NCBI GenBank assembly: GCA_946406115.1
Contig: OX291543.1
Location: forward strand, 24,640,815 to 24,704,814
Direction: 5' to 3'
DNA from: Apoda limacodes
Lineage: Eukaryota; Arthropoda; Insecta; Lepidoptera; Limacodidae
Length of the DNA: 64,000 nucleotides
Both the position numbers and the translations under genes were made by a program. Within the stretch, counting starts at the first letter, position 1, and the number at the start of each line of letters is the position of its first letter. Shown in pieces: positions 38,301 through 45,290 of the stretch. The notes beneath the pieces are model-generated. The model saw nothing but the letters and a program-made list of their open reading frames with translations, had not been told where the DNA came from and ran no database searches.

Positions 38301-39802
38301 TTAATAAAGCTAAAAAATTTCTTTGTTTGTTTGAACATCCTAATTTTTTTTATACCACTGCGGTCTTCTGATGGTAAGCGGTCACCGCAGCCTTATCTCT
38401 GGTATGGCCAGTCTGATTTGAAAGATAATTATTTGATTGCCCATTCCTTGAACTATGCGCTAGAGCCCTTAGGAGCGGAGCAGAGAATTAACACGGGTTA
38501 AACAGAACAGCTAGTTGTATTTATATGATAAAATAAAACATATTTTAAAAATTTTGCTAAGCGATAATCATATAAAAATCGTAAGTTACCCCCAACCACC
38601 TTCGGGGTAGAAGTGGTGTTTGATAGGTCTGATATCGAGTTCCCGTCGCCGCAGCGCAGGCACCGTGCGGTGCAAAGAGCGCAACTCTCGTTCGCGCAAC
38701 GCACCGCCAGTTGACTCCTCTTCACCGTCAACCCAACCTGCTTCTATGAAACATAAGTTGTTAATCACAGCCTTATGATTCCGCCATGTTTGCATTGATT
38801 CTGACAAAATTTAGTGGTTTATTACAACTCTAATGTAAACCGCCAAACAATTGCAACGAAATGTAGAGATAACTATCCATATATTAAACTGAGGGAAGAA
38901 AAGAATATTTTTTTGCATCCTCCACTGTATAAGATCTCGATGAACAGGTCTTAGAGAAGGAACTTTTTCCGAAGGTCCATACTTTGCGAGTTAAGTGTCT
39001 CTCATTCTACATTTTAATCGTGACTTCTAAAAATCTGAGAATAATTACAATTACAAAGCCTTACACTTAAGGCGCGTTCGTTTTGGGATGCAAAATCAGT
39101 ATTTTCATTATTTTTGTCACTTATCCGTTCCGTTTAGCATTGGTATCAAAAATATCAAAATTTTAGTATCATCTGTGAAAAACAGTCATACGTTTGTTTA
39201 CGATATTTTTGTTATTTTTGTCACTTTTGCCACCGAAAAATGAAATTTCAGACCCATGACTGGAGGTGGGGTTTTTGTGTTAATCTGTCAAACTGTCTAT
39301 GCATATTCATTGTTTATGGTAGTGTGAGTGTGTTTTATGGTAGTGTGTGTACGTCAACCGTTAATTTTGCAAGTTTTGTAACCAAAAATTTTGTTAGTAA
39401 CGTTTCAAAGCTACACGAACGATAGCTGTCGCTGGCAAAACTGGCGTTATCAAAAACGAAAAGTATCAATCGTGGTATATCTTAATAAATAAATACTTCG
39501 TTACTTTTTTCGATATTTAGATTTACCATTGTAGACTCTACAGTTGTTTGATTAAAGTCCTATATAGCTGCGTTGGTCTAGTACATATTGGCAGACATTG
39601 TCAAGCTAGTTACGACTCGACTGTCATAATTTTCGAGCCGCACATTTGACGTGTGACTTCATATGACAACAATATGTTTACCATAATGAGGCAAAAAGTT
39701 GTAGCTTGCGGAATGTTGTGGACGACAGCGACAGCGGGTGGAAAGGGCGCGGGGGGGCGGTGGCGGCGAGGTTGGTGGCGATGGAGACCAGCCCGCGTCC
39801 AT
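19841..39802 (-). CDS. monocarboxylate transporter-like (SLC16/MCT, MFS) gene, 10 coding exons
   Basis: The protein is predicted to be a plasma-membrane 12-helix transporter; MCT family members move lactate, pyruvate or other monocarboxylates, usually with protons. Coding exons in transcript order: 39802-39682, 38743-38590, 33818-33700, 29947-29780, 25559-25400, 24121-23980, 22487-22356, 21394-21220, 21142-20990, 20376-19841. All introns are GT-AG and the phase is kept at all nine junctions, giving 619 aa. Exons 2 and 3 join to EGGWGWIV, the MCT signature at helix 1. Exon 5 encodes GLVLGAYFRRRRQFVE, the helix 4-5 region, and exon 9 ERIRGRHFAKVWG before helix 11. The start in exon 1 is inferred. 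The substrate cannot be read from the sequence. The last about 115 residues are atypical (see 19873-20190). Confidence 0.85.
19873..20190 (+). pseudogene. coding-like fragment antisense to MCT exon 10
   Basis: The frame from 19873 reads DVPDVDKSFYTIHRGSMCCH, WQDLLERYELNEEVAHVYNS and so on, with G/C at most third codon positions in otherwise AT-rich DNA. One in-frame TAG (20071-20073, one base from CAG) interrupts it, and it ends at TAG 20188-20190. The last part (YFQTIHSKLSPLQRRKRTKL) loosely resembles a BESS-type helical motif; that is weak. TTCTATTAAG before it could be a splice acceptor or just the edge of an inserted fragment. I do not recognise the protein family. Confidence 0.5.
20377..20989 (-). 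other. intron 9 of the MCT-like gene
   Basis: AT-rich with no recognised repeat or exon. Confidence 0.5.
20990..21142 (-). CDS. MCT-like gene, exon 9 (helix 10)
   Basis: The acceptor is TGTTTTAG and the donor GTAAGT. It encodes ISMLALSSVEGYHGYVLFAW and MYGLCLGGFLYSLKML, then MERIRGRHFAKVW, the cytosolic turn before helix 11. Confidence 0.9.
21220..21394 (-). CDS. MCT-like gene, exon 8 (helices 8-9)
   Basis: The acceptor is TCTTTTCAG and the donor GTATTG. It encodes ALQGLQEGLEESALVLLQTF and LGFAAVLGCAGFGLVLVRPS followed by YLCQTAMLGI, the helix 8-9 region. Confidence 0.9.
21395..22355 (-). other. intron 7 of the MCT-like gene
   Basis: AT-rich apart from a GC-richer stretch at 22070-22240. 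No coding frame or classified repeat. Confidence 0.5.
22356..22487 (-). CDS. MCT-like gene, exon 7 (loop end, helix 7)
   Basis: The acceptor is TTTTACAG and the donor GTAAGT; 44 codons, phase 0 at both ends. It encodes the end of the central loop (VKEKKGLKRSPIIDLSPLQ) and helix 7 (AKVLLLSAGLAAFGLYTPVF). Confidence 0.9.
22815..22868. repeat. imperfect palindrome in intron 6
   Basis: GTGTAACACGTATAACA pairs imperfectly with TGTTATGCGTAACAC across a TTGTTACGCGTGTAACAT loop that is itself repeated. It could fold as a hairpin. Confidence 0.5.
22937..23230. repeat. tandem repeat of about 117-126 bp, 2.5 copies
   Basis: Three diverged copies start at about 22937, 23063 and 23180. Each contains a TTAGATGATGTCC/TTAGATGATATC block, followed in the first two by an AAAGGTA block and a CCTCAT block. 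It lies in intron 6 of the MCT-like gene. Confidence 0.7.
23280..23692 (-). repeat. family A copy in MCT intron
   Basis: Tail ACCCAAAGGGTAATAAGCGG at the left, head GTGCGCGAGTCCGACTCGCA at the right; the middle blocks match the copy at 8781-9229. It is in intron 6 and opposite to the copy at 8781. Confidence 0.8.
23980..24121 (-). CDS. MCT-like gene, exon 6 (helix 6, central loop start)
   Basis: The acceptor TTTTTAG is followed by CAAGCTTGG; the donor is GTAAGT. It encodes KLGWRLGLQAITGVLVLAFF, then LSAVYRSASLYHPQRRAIL, leading into the central cytosolic loop. A decayed duplicate lies at 24261-24350. Confidence 0.92.
24261..24350 (-). pseudogene. decayed duplicate of MCT exon 6
   Basis: The minus strand reads KIGWRLTKVLVVVFFLSAVY then KSASLYHA. 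It aligns with exon 6 except for a five-residue in-frame gap after WRL and loss of the basic end and splice donor. An AG and the same reading phase are kept at its start (TTGTAG then TAAGATTGG). It lies about 140 bp upstream of exon 6 in transcript order. It looks like a tandem duplication that decayed, possibly once a mutually exclusive exon. Confidence 0.75.
24377..24530 (-). repeat. decayed LINE 3' tail
   Basis: Diverged match to the 3' end of the LINE family at 14030 and 56435: GCTTGCCTGATG, CCTATGGAC and ACAACACCAGG occur in the same order. It lies in intron 5. Confidence 0.5.
25238..25292. repeat. short inverted pair around CACGTG
   Basis: GTCACGTGTCCT (25238-25249) and AGGACACGTGAC (25281-25292) are exact reverse complements. 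The nearby ACGCGAG is repeated directly. It lies in intron 5. It could be a small palindromic element or fold. Confidence 0.7.
25400..25559 (-). CDS. MCT-like gene, exon 5 (helices 4-5)
   Basis: The acceptor is TTAACAG and the donor GTATTA. It encodes GIVLGIGCGLVREAAGLVLG, then AYFRRRRQFVELVAH and GGGVGIALFSVAYKEAVG. The basic YFRRRR stretch after helix 4 is a family hallmark. A Harbinger-type MITE lies only about 100 bp upstream in the intron. Confidence 0.92.
25660..25836. mobile_element. PIF/Harbinger-type MITE
   Basis: A 177-bp element with about 31-bp terminal inverted repeats. GGCTGGGTTGCACCAAC with TAACTTTGACGTTAA at the left matches the inverse of the right end, TAACGTCAAAGTAAGTTGG then TGCAACCTCGCC. 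TAA is duplicated on both sides (25657-25659 and 25837-25839), the 3-bp target typical of this superfamily. Non-coding; inserted in intron 4, about 100 bp from exon 5. Confidence 0.88.
26190..26300 (-). repeat. end of GAAGTCGG repeat
   Basis: Contains GAAATCGGTTCACTATTGAC and ATTTTTTTGAAGTCGGTTAA, the inverse of the blocks at 16741 and 48605. It lies in intron 4. Confidence 0.5.
26301..28189 (-). other. intron 4, left part, no gene recognised
   Basis: AT-rich intronic DNA. The short frames at 26518-26706 and 27880-28062 have no domain. A CAGTGGACAAAAGTAGGCTG block near 27603 resembles decayed lepidopteran LINE 3' sequence. Confidence 0.45.
28190..29240 (-). pseudogene. CR1/Jockey-like LINE RT C-terminal remnant
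   Basis: On the minus strand: NLGISIGCTLSWHHQLKQIS, then FPNLTDEQLNKLQQLQNLSL with RFIFGLRKYDHGSEFRSKVK and WLSIR. NAEYTPSFSSLFRFVHTFIT follows in a continuing broken frame, then an AT-rich 3' UTR. These match the C-terminal third of a LINE reverse transcriptase. The catalytic domain is absent (5' truncation). It lies in intron 4 of the MCT-like gene in the same orientation. Confidence 0.8.
29393..29535 (+). mobile_element. tRNA-like SINE copy
   Basis: Head TTTTCATGGCAAAGATGTAG, box A-like TAACTCAATTGTTAGAGTA, box B-like GCAGGTTTAAAAACTG and tail GGTTAATCTTTTGACTGCAT. The most complete copy of this family here. Confidence 0.65.
29780..29947 (-). CDS. MCT-like gene, exon 4 (helices 2-3)
   Basis: The acceptor is GGACACAG and the donor GTAAGC. 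It encodes WAGALCVGVSRAAGALVAE, the cytosolic RRRSPR turn and ALLGGLLLPLACLFTSF, matching helices 2 and 3 of the MFS fold. Confidence 0.9.
30095..30260. repeat. lepidopteran CGTCCCACTG repeat fragment
   Basis: Contains ACGTCCCACTGCCTTGGAGA, AGACTTAGGCCACAGTCCAC and TAGTGCGAATTGGCAGACAT, in the order of a widespread lepidopteran LINE/SINE 3' sequence. A related fragment is at 60745-60805. It lies in intron 3. Confidence 0.55.
30261..31464 (-). other. intron 3, unclassified part
   Basis: AT-rich with no frame or clear repeat. It ends at TTAA (31461-31464), the left target of the piggyBac-type element. Confidence 0.5.
31465..33175 (+). mobile_element. piggyBac-type element with internally deleted transposase
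   Basis: CCCTTTATAGGGCAGAA follows TTAA at the left; its exact inverse TTCTGCCCTATAAAGGG ends the right side, with TTAA two bases later (33178-33181). The element is 1.7 kb. Inside are a piggyBac-like N-terminus (32174 on: MSTRALNLEKMPYDQLISLI, then SDTEDDPPRNVIPRR) and a Cys-rich C-terminal zinc-binding end (GCDVCKVSLCVSCYKPFH, near 32460-32520). The catalytic core between them is missing. A GGTAAGTAAA donor-like site at about 31806 and a TTTTAG acceptor before the ATG suggest an intron in the leader. Non-autonomous. Located in intron 3 of the MCT-like gene. Confidence 0.82.
32174..32575 (+). pseudogene. piggyBac transposase, N- and C-terminal ends joined
   Basis: The N-terminal acidic part stops or shifts near 32290; the 32297-32575 frame carries the C-terminal Cys pairs (CDVC, CVSC) and final His/Cys. 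In known piggyBac transposases these Cys form a zinc-binding domain that recognises the ends. The DDD catalytic domain is absent. Confidence 0.7.
33700..33818 (-). CDS. MCT-like gene, exon 3 (helix 1)
   Basis: The acceptor CATCTTAG is followed by GTGGATTG; the donor is GTAAGT. It encodes WIVCGAAFLAHLLSTG and the following LQLAYGALHVYAL, helix 1 and the first extracellular loop. Confidence 0.9.
34123..34245. repeat. 41-bp tandem repeat, three copies
   Basis: TTCATAACTCCTTATCAACT followed by AGTAGCGGGAACATAATTTA repeats at an exact 41-bp spacing (34124, 34165, 34206). The copies differ at one or two bases, so the expansion is recent. It lies in intron 2. Confidence 0.95.
34430..34660. repeat. 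unclassified GC-richer repeat-like segment
   Basis: GGCCTCTTAAAG at 34459 and an AAGAGGCAGCCG block at 34492, with GCGAGGCAGCCGATTG at 34614 and GCGGTTGCCTCTTTT near 34633. These related and partly inverted blocks suggest a small mobile element, but the ends are not clear. Confidence 0.35.
35214..36017. mobile_element. piggyBac-like non-autonomous element
   Basis: ACACGTTGAACGC at 35214 is the exact inverse of GCGTTCAACGTGT ending at 36017. Flanking TTTA and TTAT look like decayed TTAA targets. The interior is non-coding, with GC-rich blocks near both ends (GGGGGACACTGGTGGGCC; CGATCGGGCTTGTTAACAGC). It lies in intron 2. Confidence 0.55.
36836..37343 (+). mobile_element. non-autonomous Helitron
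   Basis: It starts TCCATCCATACTAATATTAT after an A and ends CACAGCTAG before a T, the A/T insertion site and 5'-TC...CTAG-3' ends of Helitrons. The 3' hairpin CGCGGTTGGAACCGCG (37317-37332) stands 7 bases before CTAG. About 508 bp, no RepHel frame. It lies in intron 2. Confidence 0.82.
37496..38154. mobile_element. TIR element, Harbinger-like, non-autonomous
   Basis: GGCTAAGTTCAGATG (37496-37510) and CATCTGAACTTAGCC (38140-38154) are exact inverses. The flanks read TAA and TTA, close to but not an exact 3-bp duplication. Inside are several CGCG-rich blocks and a 93-codon minus frame of unknown nature. It lies in intron 2. Confidence 0.65.
38345..38410 (-). repeat. short LINE 3' tail fragment
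   Basis: CTTCTGATGGTAAGCGGTCA followed by CCGCAGCC matches the 3' end of the LINE family at 14030 and 51384. It lies near the end of intron 2. Confidence 0.6.
38590..38743 (-). CDS. MCT-like gene, exon 2
   Basis: The acceptor TTTCATAG precedes AAGCAGG; the donor is GTAACT. It encodes the acidic-to-basic cytosolic N-terminus (GWVDGEEESTGGALRER) and ends HHFYPEGGWG, the first half of the MCT signature that precedes helix 1. Confidence 0.85.
38744..39681 (-). other. intron 1 of the MCT-like gene
   Basis: AT-rich. A TTTTGTTATTTTTGTCACTT-like block is repeated near 39105 and 39200. No exon or classified transposon. Confidence 0.45.
39682..39802 (-). CDS. MCT-like gene, coding exon 1
   Basis: From an ATG at 39802, 40 codons plus one base end at a GTAAAC donor. 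The peptide starts MDAGWSPSPPTSPPPPP: a proline-rich cytosolic N-terminus. The frame has a stop just upstream, so this is its first ATG. A three-codon upstream frame (ATGGCCGGCTGA) ends overlapping this start. The exon is GC-rich, unlike its surroundings. The phase fits exon 2, but transcript proof is lacking, so the start is less certain than the other exons. Confidence 0.55.
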
Positions 39803-40451
39803 CAGCCGGCCATGGCTGCACGCGCACCCGCAGGAGCACGAGCACCCACACCCGCACCCGCGTCCCCGCTACCTGAGGAAAACAAATACCTGAAAAACAA
39901 CCGCTAAAACCATGGGGGTCCATAAATTACGTAACGCACTTTGGTGCAGAGGAGTCTGGCCAATCTATACGTCGCGTTACATTGGAGTTCTGGCCAAGTG
40001 TTACGTAATGTTAGTTTCATGTAGGTAGATTAAGAAACGATAATGACTTCCGTATTCAATACGTAAAAAAAACTAATTTTAAGTCTAATTATAAATATGT
40101 ACTTAGGATATTCTAGAATAACGCGTTGAATATAGGATTTCTTAAATGTTATTTTAGATGTGTAGATACGTTTACGTCAAGTTACAAAGCGAAGAGGGGA
40201 AGGGTGTGTCAAAAATAGCTTTTTTGCGTTACGATTTATTAGAACGCCGCATATAACAGATCATACAAATAGAGATACCTATCAAAATTAAAATCAATTA
40301 CCATAAATGCGTATGAGCCTAAGCGTTAGTGAAAATAATTATATAATTTAAAATACAAAAAGATACCAACATAAGTAACACAAAGGAATTTAAACTCGAA
40401 TTAAATTGAGAAAATGCTTTGTATTTACAAAAATACAATGTAATTTAGTCG
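39803..40451. other. region upstream of MCT exon 1
   Basis: GC-rich up to about 39880, then AT-rich. A TTTTCCTCAG acceptor-like site lies just upstream of exon 1 on the minus strand (near 39873), so a further 5' UTR exon may exist upstream. No promoter motif can be assigned. Confidence 0.35.
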
Positions 40452-40602
40452 TTTTTAGGGTTCCGCACCTGAAAGGTAATTAGGAACCCTATTACTAAGG
40501 CTTCGCTGTCCATCCGTCCGTCCGTCCGTCTGTCACCAGGCTGTATCTCATGAACCGTTATAGTAAGACAGTTGAAATTTTCACAGAAGATGTATTTCTG
40601 TT

Positions 40603-42290
40603 TAAAAAAAAAACGGGGTAAAACGCGTCATTTGGCAAAATACCTTTTTCCCGAAGTTTCGGCTGGGTAACACCAGCTTTGGTCACGGGTAGACCGGCGG
40701 TGCGCGGCGTCGTCGGCTTCGAGTTGAACTACCTTCACCTTGTGTTTATAATTGCCAAAATCATTACACACATCACTGACGGTGTCCTCGGGTGCGTTTG
40801 TTGGTAAAACTCGAGAGCTGTATTTTCCTATGACTGGATTCCATGCAGGCGACAGTTTATATCTATCCTCACGATTGAAGTTCTTATGCTTTTTTATATC
40901 GGTGGATAAAATCTTAGGCTGGTGGAGCTCAATCCAGTGGTTGGAATTTGAGTTAATTAGATGTTCTGCTATAGCTGATTTTGTCGTCTGGCAATTCTTT
41001 ACAGCAGCAATATGTTCTTTGACCCTGTCCGCAATTGTGCGTTTGGTCTGACCAATGTAAGAACTGCCGCAGCTACAGTCAATTTTGTAGACACCTGGTG
41101 TTTGGTACGGAATTACGTCCTTTGGCGTGCGCACCTGCTGTTCAATTTTGGAGTATGGAACATATACCGTCTTAATGGAGAATTTATTTAAAAGCGATCC
41201 AATTTTATCCGTTACTCCTTTGATATAGGGCATGAACGCTGGCTGTCTGCTCACCTCTGGATTCTTCGTACGTGGCTTACGGCGACCTGAACTTCTTCTA
41301 CTCGTTTTGTACCCGTTTTTCTTAAGTGCCTCCTGAACGTGTGCTAGCTCAGTATCTAAATGTTCAGGGTCACAGAGGTCATGAGCTCGGTTAATCAAAG
41401 ACGTCACAACTGATTGTAGGTGACGTGGGTGATGATGCGAGGAGGTGTTCAGGTGTCTGTCCGTGTGTTTGGGCTTCCGATATACAGTATGCCCCAGAGA
41501 GCCATCTTCCCTTACATTCAATTTAACATCTAAGAATATCAGTGAACGTTCACTTTCCATTTCATATGTAAAACGTATTTTGTTATGAATGGAGTTAAGG
41601 TGATCTAGGTATTGTTCTACTTCCTGTCTGGTTCCTTTAATTAAGCAGAACACGTCATCAACATATCTTTTCCAAAGTCGAACGCTAAGAGGCCCTGAGC
41701 TCAAAGCTTTTTCCTCAAAATGTTCTAACAGATGTTGGCTAACGATGGTGCTACCGGACTACCCATAACTACTCCATCAATCTGAAGGTAGTGCTGACCT
41801 TGGTAAAGAAAATAGTTTCCTTCTAAACAGTGTTCAAGCAAAACTATATACCTATCAGGGATACCATTTGAAACTAGTTTATTTTTAATAACGTCAAGGC
41901 ATTCTTTAAGTGGAACATTAGTGAACAACGATTCAACGTCAAAACTCACCATCATCTCATCATGTTCCAACTGGATGTCATTCATGATGCTAACAAAATG
42001 TCGAGAATATTTTACGTAAGACGGTGAATTACCTATTTGTGGCTGCAACACTTTAGTTATGTACTTCGCTAAGTCGTAAGTGGGAGAATTAATTTGACTT
42101 ACAATTGGTCGTAGGGGCACATCTCTTTTTCGTTCTCTTTCTCACGCCGCGCACCGCCAGTCTACCCGTGACCAAGGCTGGTGTAACCTAGCCGAAAGGT
42201 CGGGAAAAAGGAATTTTGCCAAATGACGCGTTTAATCCCGTTTTATTATTTTTAAATTAGTAATGGAACGCGTAAATTTAAAAACTTATA
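40603..42290 (-). mobile_element. Penelope-like retroelement, 5'-truncated, inverted terminal repeats
   Basis: A 1.7-kb insertion flanked by a perfect 13-bp duplication ATGTATTTCTGTT (40590-40602 and 42291-42303). About 98-bp arms, 40612-40709 and 42145-42243, are inverted copies of each other (both include ACGCGTCATTTGGCAAAAT and GGTCACGGGTAGAC). Inverted or direct terminal repeats of this kind are known for Penelope-like elements. Between them lie RT and GIY-YIG endonuclease coding parts with a single frameshift, so the copy is fairly young. Confidence 0.9.
40628..42120 (-). pseudogene. Penelope-like RT plus GIY-YIG endonuclease, one frameshift
   Basis: The upstream piece (42120-41725, no true start) has [34 protein letters not shown] and [16 protein letters not shown], the RT fingers and motif A/B parts. 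A one-base frameshift near 41728 leads into the 358-codon piece. There RYVDD (residues 13-17) is the catalytic motif, IFLDVKLNV follows, and PGVYKI (203-208) with YIGQTKR (216-222) forms the GIY-YIG nuclease that nicks target DNA. The C-terminal about 27 residues are encoded inside the terminal repeat. The N-terminal part of RT is missing. No other stops were seen. Confidence 0.92.
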
Positions 42291-42529
42291 ATGTATTTCT
42301 GTTGCCGCTATAACAACAAATAAAAAAAACAGAAAAAAAAAATTTAAGGGGGCTCCCATACAACATACGTGATTTTTTTGCTCCTTTTTGTAGATAATGG
42401 TACGGATCCCTTCATGCGCGAGTCCAACTCGCACTTGGCCAATTTTTTATATGTCATTTAACTGAGAGGCAGCTTAAAAATATTACGCGGTTATATTTTC
42501 AAAATTTAAGAGTACTTCATTTTTTTCTT

Positions 42530-44200
42530 TAAGCCAGGATCAGCCGCTGGTCTTGATGGTCCTTCGCTGCAGCACGACAAGGACCTTTTAAGTGGTCCCG
42601 TGGGAGAAGCCACAGCCTAACAGCTTTATTAAACCTTATGTTATCAGGTTTGGTACCCCAGTCAATTAATAAAATTCTCTATGGGGCTAATTTGTGCACC
42701 CTCCTTAAAAAAGGAGGTGGTATTAGACCAATAGCGGTTGGTTGTACCCTCAGACGCATTACCTCAAAAACTGTTGTAAAAACGATACTTCCCCAGCTTT
42801 TTTAGCCCTACCCAATTGGGATTTGGCATAAGAGGTGGTTGTTAAGCCGCCGTTCACGCAGGCCGCTCTTTCCTTTTAAATAATGGAGCTGAAGTATTTT
42901 GGAAGGTATATGTGAAAAATGCCTTTAACTCCGTCGATAGGGGTGCACTACTCGAACAAGTTAAAGAAAATACGCCCATCATATCCTTATAATTGGCCAT
43001 ATTCTTAACCTTCAAAATTACTATATAAAGGAAACATACTGGTAAGGCGACCCACTTGGCCCAGCTATTTTTAGTTTGGCGATTCACCCTATCATTAAAA
43101 AACTAATTTCTGTTTTAATTTATGGTACTTAGATGACGGAACAATTGGTGGAATGGCTTTCACCGTCCTCAAAGACCTCCGCACTATCATTGATGAATTT
43201 AGCACCATAGGTCTGGATTTTGAACTGCCCTTTAGATGAACGTGCCTAGTGTCAGGCCTCACTACCAATCAGACATGGTGGTCAGAGGATGCAGAGCATC
43301 TCTGCTATTACATTGACAGCTTTCCTGTCCTCCGATAACAGTACGTGTGACCTCTACGGTAAGATTACCAGCCCTTCTTTGGGTTCCGTTGAGGTTCCGT
43401 ATTTGGCACTAGCCACACAGGCCTGGCAGTCTGCATGCCCTGGCATGAATCTACCAGCGGTAAGTAATGCGCAATGACTATGGGTTGAACCTCTATGCCA
43501 AAAAGTCAGTTGCTGCCTTATCTCAGCAGCTACAGATCAATGTGAGCGTGCACGCTTACTCGCGTTTCTGTACGAGAGTCAGGTCACTGGCTCCGAGCGT
43601 TGCCTTCCACGACCGTGGGCACCCTCCTCGACAGACAGACTCTATTTCTGGCTGTGTACTTACGCCTTGGGCTCTGTTCAGTACAGTCACACACCTGTAT
43701 TTGCGGTGAAAGGGTTAATCAGCTTGGCTACCACGGCCTTTCCTGTAGGAAAAGTGCCGGCCGCCTTTCACGATATTCGGCTCTTAATGATATTATCCGT
43801 CGTGCCCTTACCTCGTCTCAACTGCCAGCCATTTTAGAACCAAATGTAATTTTCCATACTGATGGAAAGAGGCCTGATAGTTCCACTTTGGGGCCATGGA
43901 AGCTTGGTAAGCTCTTGTTGTGGGATGCCACCGGCGTCGACAAGCTGTAGGCCGGAAACGGCTCAAATACGCCAACCTTGAGTCTGGTTTCATATTTGTG
44001 CGTTTAGGGTCAAAACCCTGTAGCCATGGGGACCACAAGCAAAGCACCTTGTACGTGATCTCTCCGCACGACTAGTCGAGGCGTCGGGAGATCGGAGGGC
44101 TGGCAGCTTCCTATGCCAAAGGATTAGTTTGGCGGTCAAAAGAGGTAACGCTGCCAGCATTCTAGGCACTGTTATGCCATATGATTTTTTAGAAGACTTT
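42530..44200 (+). pseudogene. decayed reverse transcriptase with C-terminal zinc-finger/restriction-like nuclease
   Basis: Pieces in several frames keep one order: SAAGLDGPSLQH, LMLSGLVPQSINKILYGANL, KKGGGIRPIAVGCTLRRITS, then WYLDDGTIGG (catalytic YLDD, 43123-43152). The later part has SSTTVGTLLDRQTLFL-like sequence, CICGERVNQLGYHGLSC (CCHC-like finger), SALNDIIRRAL, GKRPDSSTLGPW and LLWDATGVD (43600-43950). It ends ISLAVKRGNAASILGTVMPY. RT followed by a CCHC finger and RPD...D residues fits a non-LTR element with a restriction-like endonuclease (R2/NeSL/HERO group); the exact clade is unsure. Many stops and shifts. Confidence 0.75.
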
Positions 44201-45150
44201 TTTATTTATAATTATTAAGGTTATAGTTTTAGTTTTAAATTTTATTGTAATTGTGTTATTAGTTTTGATATAAGACTAGGGTAAGTAATAAAAGTTCATA
44301 CCTTTGTATTAATATAAGTTTTTTATGAAAGCTCTTGTATGAATCCTTCACATTTTTAATATCATCACGTTTTTGTAGAAATTTACCTTTGCAATATCCT
44401 AAACCTTCGTTTGGAATAGCTTCAGGGTGTCGATTTGTTATATTTTGATAAAGAATATTTTTCTTTTATACGCAGTTATTCGATAGTGACCTTTTTATTG
44501 TTGTCAAATGGTTTAGGGTTTCCATGTTTGATTTGGTCGACCCTTATATTCCTTGGCTTGTGTAGCCGAAGTCTTATTTCTGAAACTGTATTTATATGTA
44601 CATTTGTTTTTATGTACCATGTAGAAACCCCCCCCCCCCCCCTAAATAAAAAATTAAGTCCTAATGGCGCGATTATGGAACCTAAGTCTACATGCAGCAC
44701 TCCAGACATAATAATAATAGTATTCATATTTGGCAATGATCGTCTAATGGCGTGATTAGGACCGCTACATTGAGAACCTAAGTAACCCTAATTCTAAGAA
44801 GGTATGAGTTTAGACAGTCACTAGCATGGCGAGTGAACTTTGATTTTAAGATTAAATTCTACATAATATAACTATCTAAGCCCTAACCATTTATCTTAAC
44901 TAACTTGTCGCACACGAGTGATGTACCAATCTACGATAGCTGTTATAATACGTCCTAGTCATGATTTAAATTATCGTCACACTGAACTTGATTAAGTAGA
45001 TTTCTAATACAATAACCTTTCCCATAACTACCCTTATTCACTTTCAATTAATAACTATTTAAATCCTGTCAAAGAGTAAGCCTTTCATAATTTAGTTTCT
45101 ATTACTTTTTTATTTATTTATTTAACCTTACAATATGCCAGTAAAACGAA
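44201..45150. other. no gene recognised; poly-C tract
   Basis: A C14 run at 44629-44642 is the main oddity. GGCGCGATTA and GGCGTGATTAGG blocks near 44665 and 44748 recur about 85 bp apart. The two overlapping frames (44435-44755 plus, 44476-44736 minus) are shadows of each other without domains. Confidence 0.45.
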
Positions 45151-45169
45151 CATAAGAAATTAAGATTTC

Positions 45170-45290
45170 CTTTACAGTTCGCGACAATAAACAAAAAGCA
45201 AACGTCTGTAGTAGTGTCGGGATCGAACCGCGGCCCTTCGTATACTTATCAAACGTTTATAACCACTACACCAATTGGTCGATAAATAAC
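45170..45290 (-). mobile_element. tRNA-like SINE, second family
   Basis: On the minus strand TGGTGTAGTGGTT (45261-45273) is a good box A and GGTTCGATCCC (45219-45229) a perfect box B, with tRNA-like spacing. The rest does not fold as a tRNA cloverleaf by eye, so this is a tRNA-derived repeat or pseudo-tRNA. Confidence 0.6.

Larger units (their letters stand above)
40452..42447 (-). repeat. family A copy split by a Penelope-like element
   Basis: The left part (40452-40602) has the family A tail and GTCC microsatellite. The right part (42291-42447) continues from ATGTATTTCTGTTGCCGC to the head GCGAGTCCAACTCGCAC. Together they make one copy; the split lies inside ATGTATTTCTGTT. Confidence 0.85.

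Noticed and set aside
39653..39907. 84-codon plus-strand frame rich in Arg, Trp, Ala and Pro
   Set aside because: Antisense shadow of the GC-rich MCT exon 1 region; the minus-strand exon has matching splice phase.
45170..45290. tRNA gene on the minus strand
   Set aside because: Boxes A and B are good but no acceptor stem or cloverleaf could be formed by eye; treated as a tRNA-derived SINE.
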